Part shown: one piece after another, positions 14,301-25,223 of the stretch
Layout: every line of letters starts with the position of its first letter
Position numbering within the stretch: position 1 is the first letter of the stretch
DNA from: Angiostrongylus vasorum
Lineage: Eukaryota; Nematoda; Chromadorea; Rhabditida; Metastrongylidae
Length of the DNA stretch: 64,000 nt
Assembly: GCA_018806985.1 (NCBI GenBank)
Contig: JADANN010000202.1
Coordinates: 2,340,001 to 2,404,000 of the forward strand
Direction of reading: 5' to 3'
Notes under the pieces: generated by a model
Told to the model about the DNA's origin: nothing
What the model saw: only the letters and a program-made list of their open reading frames with translations
Databases searched by the model: none
Made by a program: the position numbers and the translations under genes

Positions 14301-17300
14301 CGATGAGTTTATTGGAGAATCACTGTCCTGATTAGTCCACTAAATTTTCGTTCCAGATAAGGTGGCGTTTTCCGTTATTTTTTTCCCGCTTCTGTAAAAG
14401 TGGTTCATAATTACTATGTTGCTGAGATATTTGAAAAAATCTGGGCCCCAGTCCAGATTACCCTCGACTATCCTTTTCGAGGGCACGACATCAAGGTACC
14501 TTAGTGGTGCACCCGGAGAGGTTAGAGGGATAACTGCGGGCTCGAATCTGGCCTGGGGTCCAAGTCTTGCAAATATCTCAGAATCATAGCGGTTGTATTT
14601 CACAGCAAAAAAGTAAACATTGTTGAATAGTTGCTCATGTGATCCAAAAAAGTCATGAAGCTAAAGTGATGAGAATGATGTTAATTAATTGCATTGAATT
14701 TCTGTGCTATTACCAAAGATTTAAAGTATGTGAACAAATAAACAAAATCGTGTAGAAAGTCTCTGGATTGTATAAACCGAAGGGATAGTACTAGTCATTC
14801 ATGTCCATGCTTCTATTCACAATGCAATTCAGGAACTATCTGGCACAACGAATGACGGACGAGATGCACGAGATCATTCGTGTTCTGCAACTGACCACCT
14901 ATGACGAGGACGAGTGGGATGCTGACAATGTGACAGTAATGAGGAAGGCGCTGTCGGCAGCCAAGTCGTTGCTGACAGCGGCACTTGACTGGTTGGCCGA
15001 CTCAAGAGCTCAACCCGGGGCTGTCGGAGAAAAGGTTAGCAAAGTGCTCGTTGAAATGGAGTATGGCTAATAAAAGTGGGTTTTGTCCGCGCTGGAAAAT
15101 GGCAGTGAATTTAGATGTAGCGCAGTGCCAGAGCATGAGGTCAGCATATCGTTTGCTATCAAAAAATCAAAACCCCTTCTAGTTTGAGCCCATGGTTTGA
15201 CCACTTGCTACCGGTGTCTCTAGAAAAAAGGAACATTGAAAAAAGAACCCAAATAGGCGTATGCAGTGTAGGCTCATTGCAGCGTAGTTAGTTCAATATC
15301 GAAGATCTGCTATTTACTACTTAATCCTAGGGCATTTCTGTACCTACTGGAGCTTTCTCTAATTTGGTTTAATAGTGTTATGAATGATGTTCATTCAGTG
15401 CATCGTTGCTTCATAACTTAGCTGGGTTCTGAGCGTATTGTCCTCGAATACGACTTGTTCCATCACTCCGCTACCTATGAAACCTACCTTTTGTTATATT
15501 CTTTTCTGTGAGAACGTTCGTTCATCATCACTGTATCGTCTCTAAAGAGTACAATAAGTGAGAAACATGGAGACTGTGGCTACTCCTGTAGCGTTTTTTT
15601 TCCTTCGTCGTTAATTTATTGTTTTTCCTTGCAGTGGTCACTAGGTTCCTAGTGATATTTCCTTGTTAAAAATTCAGGTGAATGTCGTTGACGGTTTGTT
15701 GTTTTTCAGGCTATTCGTCGCATACTTGACTATGCCGATAGGATAGCATCTCGTGCACTGCCGGAAGACAGTTATGCTATCAAGCGTTCGATATCCGAAA
15801 TTCAATCGCTAACTGATGCGATCTGTGAGTTGAGGGTTCATGGCCGATACGATAACGAAGGACTAGCAGCAAGCTGTGCTGAAAAGCTCAAGGTTAGCTA
15901 GACGTCTACTATTTTCTAGGCTCACTGATGAGACGTATTAGATGCTTAAACTTGGAAATATCCTCAAACGATGACAATTTTTGCACTAGATCGATAGTAT
16001 TCGAGTTAGGAATTGTCAAAAACGGCTACCTCTCATATTTCCGCTATGTTTTACCACTGCTGCTTTGATCACTCGAAATTTCCTTGTTGAAGCTCGCTTC
16101 GTTTCCTTTATTTTTATCAGGTGTCAAAGTTTTGCTTTGATGTCGGAATACTCGCAACATTTGCGCCAACATTTTTGTCGTTAAGTGTTCTTGACAACTT
16201 AAATCCCTATCGGTATCAGTTCCACTGTGCTATGTGTAATGAAAATGAAGTGCATTTTCAGGAACTTGTCGGTACCAAACATAGCTCTGGAATGCTTCCA
16301 GACGCCTTGCTGAATGCGCAACGTATTGGTGGTGCACATCCAGCCCATACGGCTGCTGGACGTCTCGAGCAAGCACTCAGGTAGTGAAATATGTCACTAA
16401 AACTCACTTGTTTGAAAAATTGTGTAGTTCTGAGTTAGTCGAAGTCGCGAAACATCATTGTGTTTGTTTAGATGGCTGGATAACCCAGGAATGGATGATG
16501 GTGGTCTCGGGCTTCGTGCAGTGAAGCTGATGACGGAGGACGCACGTCGTCTTGCCGATAGACTTAATCCACAAGATCGGTAAGACCGTTGTCATTAATC
16601 TACAGTACACCATTCAGCCCAATTACTGTTAAGATTGGCAGTTTCCATATTAATTAAGCTAGAATAAGCTCCGTCAATCTTATCATGATCGTGTAAAGAA
16701 CCTGTTCTTTAGTGCTCATCTCTACGATCTTTGCTCTGATATCGATCGATTGGCAAATCAGTTAACTGATTTGGAACAACGTGGTCTTGGCAATACTCCA
16801 GAAGCGAACGCTATTCGTCAGCAGCTCAAAGATAAACTCAGAGGACTAGCCGATTTTATGAAGAGAATTCTCACCGACAGAGTGGTATTGTCTAACAACA
16901 AATTATTTGGCTTTCAAGTAGTCAAACATTTCAAGTTAGTGCGAAGTAGTGAGGTGTGCTTACCACTTCAGCTGAGCGCCCTGATCAGAATTCGTGTGCG
17001 AAGTGTTCAAAACATAGTCCCAGTCCGATTAAAACAGTCCGGTCCAATACAGTTGAAATAATCGTTGTTATAGGTTGAGGACTTCGCTGACATCACTACA
17101 CCGCTGAAGCAGTTCGTTGAAGCAGTCCATGCCGAACCGCACTTGCCAAATAGGGAAGTAAACTTTGCCGATAAGGTATAATACGTTCTTGCTGTCTGGG
17201 TGGCTTGTCGATTAAGTCAGAATAATTCACCATCGGGGTCTTTCTCGAGCATCTACCATGGAATAATATGAAATGACCAGGGCTGTCCAATCCAAGCTAT

Positions 17301-20300
17301 ATTGATTCACCATTCACGATTTTCCTCCGAATTTTTCCTAAATTGCACTATGTGCTTGAAATTCAGACTTAGTTGTAATGGTGTAGTGTACTAACGTATC
17401 ATTTCTGTTTGCCTGCAGTTAACACCATTGAAGTTTACATATATGTAAGAAAAATAGTCATGTAATGCGAGCGAGTCAACGACGATCTGAATAAATTTGT
17501 TTAAGGCAGATCGACTCCGGCAACATTCTGGAAATATGACATCCACTGCCAGACTGGTGAGTTTCGACTGTTTCACGTAGGTAAATAACCATGAAGATAA
17601 TGACTGTGCAGTAGGAGGGATAGATTTTTGATAAAGGGAGATCATAAACTGATTTCAGGTTGCAACATGTGGCCCATGCAAAAGCAAAAACACAATTGAG
17701 GCCATCATCGACACTGCCGAAAAGGTCTGCACTAAGATTTCTAAAACAGTTAAAAGTCTTCGCAAGCCATTCAGAAGCTGTAGCCTCGAGGGTTTTGCAG
17801 CTTTTGGGTATTTCCTTTGGAATTTTCTTGTAACTGAGGCATTATTTGAAGAGATTTCTGTCTTATCGATCCGGATTTTTGTCAATGGTTTATCAGTAGA
17901 AAAATCTAAAAAAATCAACCGACCACAGTTCGTGGTATTATTAGTGAGGACAGGTAAATTCAAAAAATTTTTCAAAAAGAATCGGAAATTGTCTAGATTA
18001 AATCAAACTTTATTTAAATTTAATAAGTTTAAATTTGATATGTATTTTTAATTTTTTTAATCCGGGTTCTTTAAATTTTGAAAAAATTAAGAGTTGGAAA
18101 TTCTAAAATAGTTCTAAAAATAAATAAAATCAAGGGCTATAAGGTTTCCCAACGCCTTATTCCTGTCCCTGTAAAAGATCGTCGTCTAAAGGAATTATTT
18201 AAAAGATTTGATAACTTTAGAAAACTTACTTAGTCAACACGAAATTTTTGTAACAAATTTTTTTTGATTTTCTAAGTGTTGCAGGTTGATCAGATGACAC
18301 CGCAACTGGTGAACGCCGGTAAAATTCGGCTACACAATCAGACTGACGCTGCCGAACAGCACTTCGAGAATCTGCACAGGTTCGTATAATTCTTTCTGTC
18401 GGTAAACTGTCTGACCAAGGAGGTATTGAGAACCCTGAGTGCTACTCCTAAGTCCTCTGCAGCTTTGTTGGAATAGTCTTGCTTATCTAATTATAGAAAT
18501 GTCATATTTAGCACAGCGGTTAGACGTGCTGTGCAATGCACACGTGACTGTTAGTTCGGTGTCACATCCGGGTTCACCAAGTCTTCAGTTCCTCCGAATT
18601 CAGCAAATTGGTACCAGACGTGTCTCGGAGTATAGCAGGTCTAATAGGCCAGAATTATTTATCCACCTCAAACGGTGTTAAATGTAATCGCAAGTATAGC
18701 GGTTTCATCAGGGTTGATCAACGCCGAACGCTTTTACGCTCTGTATAAATGGCTTATCTTTGAATGTCATTACTGACCCTGACACCCTATTTATTTCGTC
18801 ATCTCGCAGTCATCATCCACAGAAGTAGCAAGACTAGCGTTTAGGTCCACTTTCGTTAGAGGATCTGTCACTTTCACATGGATTCCGTCGAATCCAAGGA
18901 TAGCCAACTTACTGCGGTTTTGGTCTTTACGACCGACACTATCTGGCGCTTTCAAATCCGATAGCGGTTTGCACCATTCCAACAAGGATTCACTAAGTAT
19001 ACCAGAGATTTCTGTGACAGCAGGGATTCCTATGATCGACCCAACGTTTGAGACGACGATATGGGAGACCGAGTCTTTCAGTTTTCTTTGAGTTGATGAG
19101 AAAACTTCTATTAATCGAAAAAAATGTTAGCGGATAGAAGCTGTGAGCATTGAAAAAGGGTTTATACTTGTTTAGAATTGCTAGAAATTATTCAGGTTTG
19201 GGTGAGGTCCTAGTAAACGTCTTTAATGATGATTGGAAACGATGTCAGCATGCTCTTAATATTGAGTTAAGTCACCATATTTTAGGCAATACGGTGACGC
19301 CTTGCATCGCCTTCGTTCGCACGTCGACGATGCCATTGATACGCATGAATTTGTTCGTGCTAGCGAGACAGTGAGTACAATTACATGGCTGTAGTCGTTT
19401 TTTCTTGAATCGACTTTACTTTACAGGCCACATTTCTTTGCATTGTTTTTCTTGAAGTCAGTTTTGAACTCATCTCAGTTTGTTCTTTAGGCGATGCGCC
19501 GTTATACGAATCGATGTGAGGACGCTATTGCGGACAATTATCCACAAGGAATGGTCGACAACACTTCACAGGTAGATAGACTGAGTTGCAATGTTTAATA
19601 GTCTAATGTTTTTGATGTATAAATTCACTGGACTGTAGGGCTGTAAGTGATATTTAGCTTCTTCATGCTTGCAGACATGATTCGTTAGAAAAGGTTCGAA
19701 AAAATTTTCATCTCGACTGCTTATGAGATGCTCTGTGCCGAGCCGATAAGACAGAATTGATGAATTTCCATATATCTACAGATTGCTCGTCTTGGTAACC
19801 GCGTACTGATGTCAGCACAGAACGAAGCCGAAAACTCGGAAGAGCCTGCGTTCTGCGATCGGGTAAACAGTGCCGCTAACCTGGTACGCTCCGGTGAGTT
19901 TCCCACGCTATTCTGCCCTCACCCCGCCAAGGAACAGCTGCCACCCGTCCCCTCTTAGAGAACTGACGTCACGCTGTCGCAATTCCCCAATTCCTTCATT
20001 GTCATTCCGATTTTTTGTCTAATGTACATCTGCATCTTTTATAAGCAGTATAGATATATCTCAAATCACTGAGTTTGAATTCATGGAATTATTCGTAGAA
20101 AGAATTTGGTTACTCCATACCTTCCTCCAGAAAGTAGTCTTCACATACAGTTCACCTGCTCTAAATTAGTACATCTGTATTTTGGTGTACAACATATTCT
20201 ATAAAAATAGTGGGCAAAGCTGCGAAATGTCTCAGAGCAAATACTTTCTCTTTTCATTGTTTTCAAATTTCGAATTGTTCACACTTTTAGCCATTCCTCC

Positions 20301-23300
20301 AATGGTGACCCAAGCCAAACAAGTGGCTATGAGCCCTCGCGACACTGGGGCTGCAAATGCTTGGCGCAGCGCCAACGATCGCCTGCTGGACTCAGTCCGA
20401 GCTGTCGGAGACGCGATTGCTGGGCTTCAAAACGGTCGAAATTCGGCCAACTATCTGGACAGTCTCAACCGAGCTTCACCGTATCAACCTCCACAGGTGA
20501 TTCGATTTATTGCAATGCTAGGATAAAATGCTGTATACTAAATGATTACGTGTGGGTGTTGTCAAGAATTCGATTGGTCATGAAACGAATTACTAAACTA
20601 GGACTAGCATTCGTCAAGGACAAAACTTGAGCGATCTGATATGTTAGATAAACTCGTCACCATTCAAGTCTTCGATAGAATGAAATCCGTAATTGTCTCT
20701 AGAAGCACGGTATAGCAGTGCATGTTGTCACGCTCTGACAAATCCTCTGTTCTAACGGGATTTCGCTGAGCCGTGAACCTAGTCGTGCCATTCGCATTCT
20801 TCTTCCGTATAAGTAAATATCTATCGTAACACTGCGTTAACATGACTTTTTTGTGCTTATGAAGGGAACGAGGGAGCGCATGTGGCGCAGTGATCGGAGG
20901 CGCGCTGCAACACACACGAGGAGTCGATCTACGCGTCCATGGCCCACTGAAAGAATTCCATCCCGCCGGGATCGGTAAATTGGTACCAGACTTGTCTGGG
21001 AGGATAGCAGCACTGGCTCGATACATCGGTAGGCCACCGCGAGCCATTGTAAAGTCCATATATGCATCTAGTCATGTCCAACGATACTTTATGAACTTGA
21101 ATGCATGGCGCATCCCTCAAGGATTGATCAACGGCCAGAGCTTTATCATTTTTTTATTTTATGAATTAAACGAGAGCAAGTTATCGAGCTGTTTTTTAAC
21201 TAAGGCTATCCACTTGATGATAGGACTGCAGAGGATCTTGATCTATTTTTCCTAGAAATCATCGACTCGTTTCCTTCTAAACAGTACTGTGTAAATTTCG
21301 AGTTTGAGATCCTTATATCTTTCCAGGCAACGTCTCAAATCCTGCGTTCCGTACCACCACAAGCACCCACACCACCTATAGTACACAACAAAGTTATAAT
21401 TCGAGAGGAGATTCCAGCACCACCAAGACCACCACCGCCAATCGAAATCAGCCCACCCCCACGACCACCACCACCACCTGAATACGACGATGAAGAAGAG
21501 ACTAGAGCGTTCTGGGAAAGGCAAGACTGCTATTCTAATTTTTTAAAGGACCTTAATATAGAAAATAAAAGGTTTATAACATTAAACCAAGAGTTTCGAT
21601 ACAACGCATTTATAGAGACTTGAACACAATGGTTAGGGGCAGGTGTCATGAAGACAGCGGTAGCGATTTTCTTTCCAACAGAGCTGCATCCCATTAGCGA
21701 CTGAGAAGATGGGCTGATAATGACTGAAGGGGATTATGGGAGGATTTGTTTACAGAACGTTTGCTGTACTTGCTTTGAAATGACGGGTTATCTAGAAGAT
21801 TTTCTTGAGCAATTTTCTTTAACATCTATCAAAGTTCAAGCTGATTCCATTGGTGTAAGACATCCATATCTTGTTAGCTTACTGTTTATGTCAGGGATTT
21901 TTTTTTGAGCGCTTGTGTAGCGCTGTGGTCAGAGAAGCTCTGCAATACATATGGGGTCGACCTCCACGTCCCAGGGTCACCAAACCATCCATCCCTCCGG
22001 GATCGACAAATTGATACCAGACTTGTCTGGGGAAAATAACAGCACTGGCTCGATACACCGCGAGTCATTGTAAAGGCCAGATATCCATTCAGTCACCTCC
22101 AACGATGCTTAATGAAGTCGGATGGATGGGGCATCCCTGAGAGATTGGTCAACACCGAGAGCTTTATCTTTTTTACTTTATGGGCTTGTTTTACTGCTTT
22201 TTTTATTTTCTATATCATATAGGTATATTACGTCTAATTTATTTATTATTTTTGAAAACTTTTACCTGACTACTTATTCGGACGCGGATATTTTTCTTTT
22301 TGTTGATGTACGACGCAATTACACATTTTTCTAAGTACAACTACACTCAAGCATCTTTATTACTTCACTAAATTTCGCACTTCTAGGTATCCTCTACCTC
22401 AAGCCAGTCATCAGCCTATTCTATCTGCTGCCCATTCATTGCACAACGTAAGCTATTTGTTCTGATGTAAAATGTTAGCGGTTGGCGCTGATTTTCTACT
22501 CTCGAAGCAGATGTTACCAACATTTGAGGGAAAGTGGATCTGTGCAAAAAAAAATTGCGCAAAATTCTGTTCACTGACAAGTCATAAAAGCATAACGATC
22601 TTATAGTTAAACCATGTAAAGTTATTAAAAGTGTAAATTTTCAGGAGCTTAAGCAATGGTCAAGCCAAGAGAATGAAATCGTAGCGGCGGCTAAGCGCAT
22701 GGCTATTCTTATGGCACGCTTATCACAACTCGTACGCGGTGAAGGTGGGACAAAGAAGGTAGGGGTTACTGTATCAGAAATGGTTACGTAAATGTGTACA
22801 CTTCTATCAAAGTTGCACTCCCCTGCTCTTGTGTAACTTTTCGTTTCAGGACCTTATCGAATGCGCGAAAGCGATCGCTGATTCAAGTGAGGAAGTAACT
22901 CGACTAGCTGTCCAACTTGCCCGCCTTTGCACAGATCTGAAAATGCGAATGGTAGGTGCTTTTCGTCTCACTGATATCATTGTCGGAGTTAATAAATATG
23001 TTACACTAAGGAATGCATCAACGATCGATCGAGTTTAGAGTGATTGCTGATTTTTTTGTGAGATTTCCTGATGAACTGTTGTGTAATTGCTGTGTTGTGG
23101 GCTTTGTTGGCGCTGATCTCTCGTGAGCTTTTAAAGCGAGATGTGATAGAGATGCAAGCAGTATTAGTTGTTCAGCGGCCTATGTCAGTTTTTATAGAGC
23201 ATATCAAGTGTTAATCGGTGTACGGTAGTAAAATTGTCGGAGTGAAATCCATTAAAGGTTAACCGTTCTCTGATTTCTAGGCTCTCCTTCAAATGGCTGA

Positions 23301-25223
23301 ACGTATTCCGACAATAGCAACACAGCTTAAAGTGTGCTCCACAGTTAAATCGACCATGTTTGGCACTTCCAGTAAGTTGCTTCCCACAATATCATTTAGT
23401 TGTAGCGTAATGGTTAGTGGTGCCGTGCAACACACATGTGAGCACACTGTTTAACTTCTATTTATTGCCTATTATTTTTCACCATAGGGTGTTTTGTGTA
23501 CTACAACGATGCTGAGATATTTGCAAAGCTTGTACCCCAGACCACATTCGAACTCGCGGTTATCCTTTCCGAGGGTTCACGCATTACTCACTGCACCAGT
23601 GAGGCACTGGCTTTCTGTTTCTCTCAACCGGCTTTTTTCCCTGTGCCATCATCAATCAGTGATCAATGAGAATGATCTAAGGTGCACAAATTGGCATTGA
23701 ACACAGTTAAGCTGAATATTTTAATCGAGTTCTGATTTGTGCTACCTAGATCACTCCCACTGACGGGTGATTGCTGATGGCATCGATAGGGTAGAAAACA
23801 GGCTGAGAAAAAGGCAAAGCAAGGACCTCTGCAGTGAGTCCCATGTGTCCTCAGAAAGGGTAATCGCGAGTTCTAATCTGGCCTAAAGTCCAAATTTCGC
23901 AAATGTCGCAGCTTCATTATGGTTGTAATGCACATGTTCGTTGGTTCGATGATGCACTCTCTGCACGCCAATCTCTCCATCCCTTCGTGGTTGGCAGACT
24001 GGTGCCAGAGTTGCCTGAAAAAATAGGAACACTGTCTTTGTACATCGTTAGGCTCCCGAAACATCTGTACGATGCTTCATAGAGCCCAATGCATGGTGCA
24101 TTCATAAAGGATTGATGTGCGCCGAGCGCCTCATCTCTTATCCGTATTTGTTTGGAGTTGCACTTGCAACCCTTTGCTTTTCAAAAGCTTCGCATAATAA
24201 TTATAAGCTCTCCGAGCAAGAGGACAGGAACACATAACAGCACTATTCATTGGTCAAAGACGAACCAAAGTGTTCTTAAAAAATCCCAAAAAACCTAAAA
24301 CAGAGTGGTTTTTGGAAACAGAATATTTTTCCTATTTCGTTTCATTACAAGTATTAGTGTAGAATAAAAGTTTCTCCCACTGTTTGTTGCTTGCGGGAAA
24401 GGTAGTGGGATGGTGTGCCTTGCTGGGAACTTCACTTAGTGGATTCTGCGATTAACTGTAGGTAGTTTCTTCTGGTGAATTATAATTAAATGGACTTTAG
24501 TATTCTTTTTAAAAAGTTGAAAGTTCATCACCAGTGCTGTTGGATATTTCCAGTGACTATTGGACCATATGGAGAACAAGTTGACGGTAATGCTAGTTTG
24601 TTTTAGAAAACAGCATGCGTTTGCATTTTCACTAACGAAGTGTGGTTGTGCGCTTTGTTCCGAGTAAGGAAAAAATGGGAACATTTTCGGACCATTAGTA
24701 CTTTTGAGTCGTTATTTCTTATGAAGGTGTTCATCAATTATTCTGTGAGTTCATTGTTGCTGTTCTCGATGAACACTTTTATAGTAAGGTTGTAAACTTA
24801 GGGACATAAAAAACAGTGCATAGAAAAATCCTAAGAAGAAAAACAACGGGAGCATGCTGGGCAAAACCCTGGAGAAATGAGAAAGTGTATTAAAGTTGGG
24901 AATTGAAACAATTAAAGAATTTAGGATAGAACTAGTCTTTACCTGATTTCATATCTTACTCCTCAGTATGTCTAACTGTTTTAATCCGTACAACAGCATG
25001 AATCAGTCTGCCAGCTTAACCGTGATCAGATTATTCTCGAATTTTTCTTACAGGCAGTGAAGAGGATATCGAAGCTATGGAACAACTGGCGCATAACGCA
25101 CAGAATCTGATGCTTGCCGTCAAGGACACTGTGCGAGCGGCTGAAGCCGCTAGCATTAAAATCAAGACCAACTCTGGTCTACGTCTTCGCTGGGTCCGGA
25201 AACCAATGTGGTCAAATTTCTAG
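2376..25223 (+). CDS. deb-1: Vinculin (dense-body / muscle attachment protein), complete, 26 exons
   Basis: Vinculin links integrin adhesion sites to actin; the worm protein acts in muscle dense bodies. Exons: 2376-2432, 6990-7097, 12284-12505, 12742-12837, 13222-13313, 13648-13758, 14833-15034, 15710-15892, 16262-16380, 16472-16579, 16713-16884, 17074-17175, 17506-17556, 17659-17724, 18285-18379, 19286-19370, 19491-19571, 19782-19893, 20291-20496, 21327-21520, 22387-22447, 22645-22758, 22850-22951, 23281-23371, 24554-24586, 25054-25223. They total 3033 nt, 1010 residues plus TAG, and every join keeps frame. The N-terminus [19 protein letters not shown], the helical head, a proline-rich hinge (about residues 766-805) and a tail ending WSNF match vinculin end to end. 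The length agrees with the roughly 1010 residues I recall for C. elegans DEB-1. The start is fixed by the conserved N-terminus. No FPPPP VASP-type motif is seen in the hinge. The intron after exon 20 uses a GC donor; exon 25 is a 33-nt microexon. Introns carry many SINE-like repeats. Confidence 0.97.
3143..3200. repeat. TA dinucleotide microsatellite
   Basis: A run of TA repeats interrupted by single bases lies in deb-1 intron 1 and ends in a short GT run. Confidence 0.85.
4738..4976 (+). mobile_element. Rep-D copy (tRNA-like short repeat)
   Basis: It matches other Rep-D copies: a left part mentioning 'gggctccccggatcaatcc', a middle part with the 'ggtggtgaacgcgttag' box, and a right end 'ttgcaacaaatatctctgcacc'. 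It lies in deb-1 intron 1 in the same orientation as the gene. Confidence 0.75.
5788..5985 (+). CDS. Exon-like ORF in deb-1 intron 1, function unknown
   Basis: A 66-codon open segment is bounded by a TTTTAG acceptor (ending 5787) and a GTACGT donor (5986). Codon use looks like that of a real exon. The translation contains the acidic/serine stretch RNADDIEP and a C-x2-C pair in [13 protein letters not shown], which resembles half of a small zinc-binding motif. Length and both ends are phase 0, so it could be inserted into deb-1 between exons 1 and 2 without breaking frame. Insertion there would interrupt the conserved first helix of the vinculin head. It may instead be an exon of a nested gene or a relic. 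I do not recognise the protein. Confidence 0.35.
6336..6560 (-). mobile_element. Rep-D copy, left arm of an inverted pair
   Basis: It reads as the reverse of the 4738 copy: tail 'gagatatttgcaaaactccgg' at the left, then the ACGCGTTCACCACCACACCATG box, then 'ccatcagcaatcacccgtcag'. An inverted partner fragment lies at 6636-6695. Confidence 0.8.
6636..6695 (+). mobile_element. Rep-D tail fragment, right arm of inverted pair
   Basis: About 55 bp are the near-perfect reverse complement of 6345-6400 (tail with ccggagttttgcaaatatctcg). Together with the left arm this makes a fold-back of about 350 bp in deb-1 intron 1. Confidence 0.75.
8515..8895 (+). mobile_element. Rep-B SINE-like element
   Basis: The left half carries the core 'ggtgccagacttatccggga', shared with Rep-A. 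The right end 'ctgggatccacacagtagac', then gtgaagacgggtc and an A-rich TAAAA tail, is shared with the 3' ends of Rep-C and of the LINE at 26455. It lies in deb-1 intron 2. A second copy is on the - strand at 54669. Confidence 0.7.
10213..10600 (-). mobile_element. Rep-C element
   Basis: On the - strand it runs from 'ctcccaacgctttatcgcct' to a tail with gctggggcccgcacaaccag. It is colinear with four + strand copies at 42719, 50471, 52071 and 59249. It lies in deb-1 intron 2 in antisense. Confidence 0.8.
11629..11900 (+). mobile_element. Rep-A tRNA-derived SINE
   Basis: It starts with CATGTGGCGCAGTGGTCGGA, which contains a good Pol III A-box (11635-11645). The core ggtgccagacttgtctggga and the end ttgatcaacgccgagag follow, then a T run. 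It lies in deb-1 intron 2, sense orientation. Confidence 0.85.
14415..14490 (-). mobile_element. Rep-D fragment, left arm of head-to-head pair
   Basis: It carries the tail 'gagatatttgaaaaaatctg' and part of the B-box region in reverse. A + strand copy begins a few bases to its right, giving a palindromic pair in deb-1 intron 6. Confidence 0.65.
14497..14600 (+). mobile_element. Rep-D fragment, right arm of head-to-head pair
   Basis: It contains the B-box-like 'gcgggctcgaatctggcc' and the tail gcaaatatctcagaatcata. It mirrors the adjacent left arm. Confidence 0.7.
18505..18735 (+). mobile_element. Rep-A SINE, diverged
   Basis: The head is degenerate ('cacagcggttagacgtgctg'). The core ttggtaccagacgtgtctcgg and the end ggttgatcaacgccgaacg are clear. 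It lies in deb-1 intron 15, sense orientation. Confidence 0.7.
20876..21145 (+). mobile_element. Rep-A SINE
   Basis: It shows the A-box-like TGGCGCAGTGA, the core ggtaccagacttgtctggga and the end attgatcaacggccagag. It lies in deb-1 intron 19, sense orientation. Confidence 0.85.
21521..22386 (+). other. GC-AG intron of deb-1
   Basis: Exon 20 ends in AAAG and the intron begins GCAAGA rather than GT. The phase (2 nt plus G) and the conserved FWER-YPLP junction fix this boundary. No GT in the vicinity preserves the frame. GC-AG introns with an AG|GCAAG-type donor are a known minor class in nematodes. The intron also holds a Rep-A copy. Confidence 0.85.
21908..22170 (+). mobile_element. Rep-A SINE
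   Basis: It begins 'gcgcttgtgtagcgctgtgg', continues with the core attgataccagacttgtctgg, and ends gattggtcaacaccgagagc. It lies in deb-1 intron 20, sense orientation. Confidence 0.8.
23500..23720 (-). mobile_element. Rep-D copy, left arm of head-to-head pair
   Basis: It has the tail 'gctgagatatttgcaaagc', the reversed B-box 'cattcgaactcgcggttatc' and a distal end 'gcacaaattggcattgaac'. Its partner lies at 23757-23940, in deb-1 intron 24. Confidence 0.75.
23757..23940 (+). mobile_element. Rep-D copy, right arm of head-to-head pair
   Basis: It reads from 'cactgacgggtgattgctga' through 'cgcgagttctaatctggcc' to 'cgcaaatgtcgcagcttc', that is, in the opposite sense to the neighbour on its left. 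Confidence 0.75.
23945..24150 (+). mobile_element. Rep-A SINE, diverged
   Basis: The head is poor. The core 'tggtgccagagttgcctg' and the end 'gattgatgtgcgccgagc' identify it. It is adjacent to a Rep-D pair in deb-1 intron 24, sense orientation. Confidence 0.6.

Noticed and set aside
20664..21120. Several - strand frames of 60-131 codons
   Set aside because: They lie across a Rep-A SINE; similar peptides recur wherever Rep-A occurs.
21252..21524. Trp-rich 90-codon open frame on the - strand
   Set aside because: It is the antisense of the proline-rich hinge exon of deb-1 (CCA reads as TGG).
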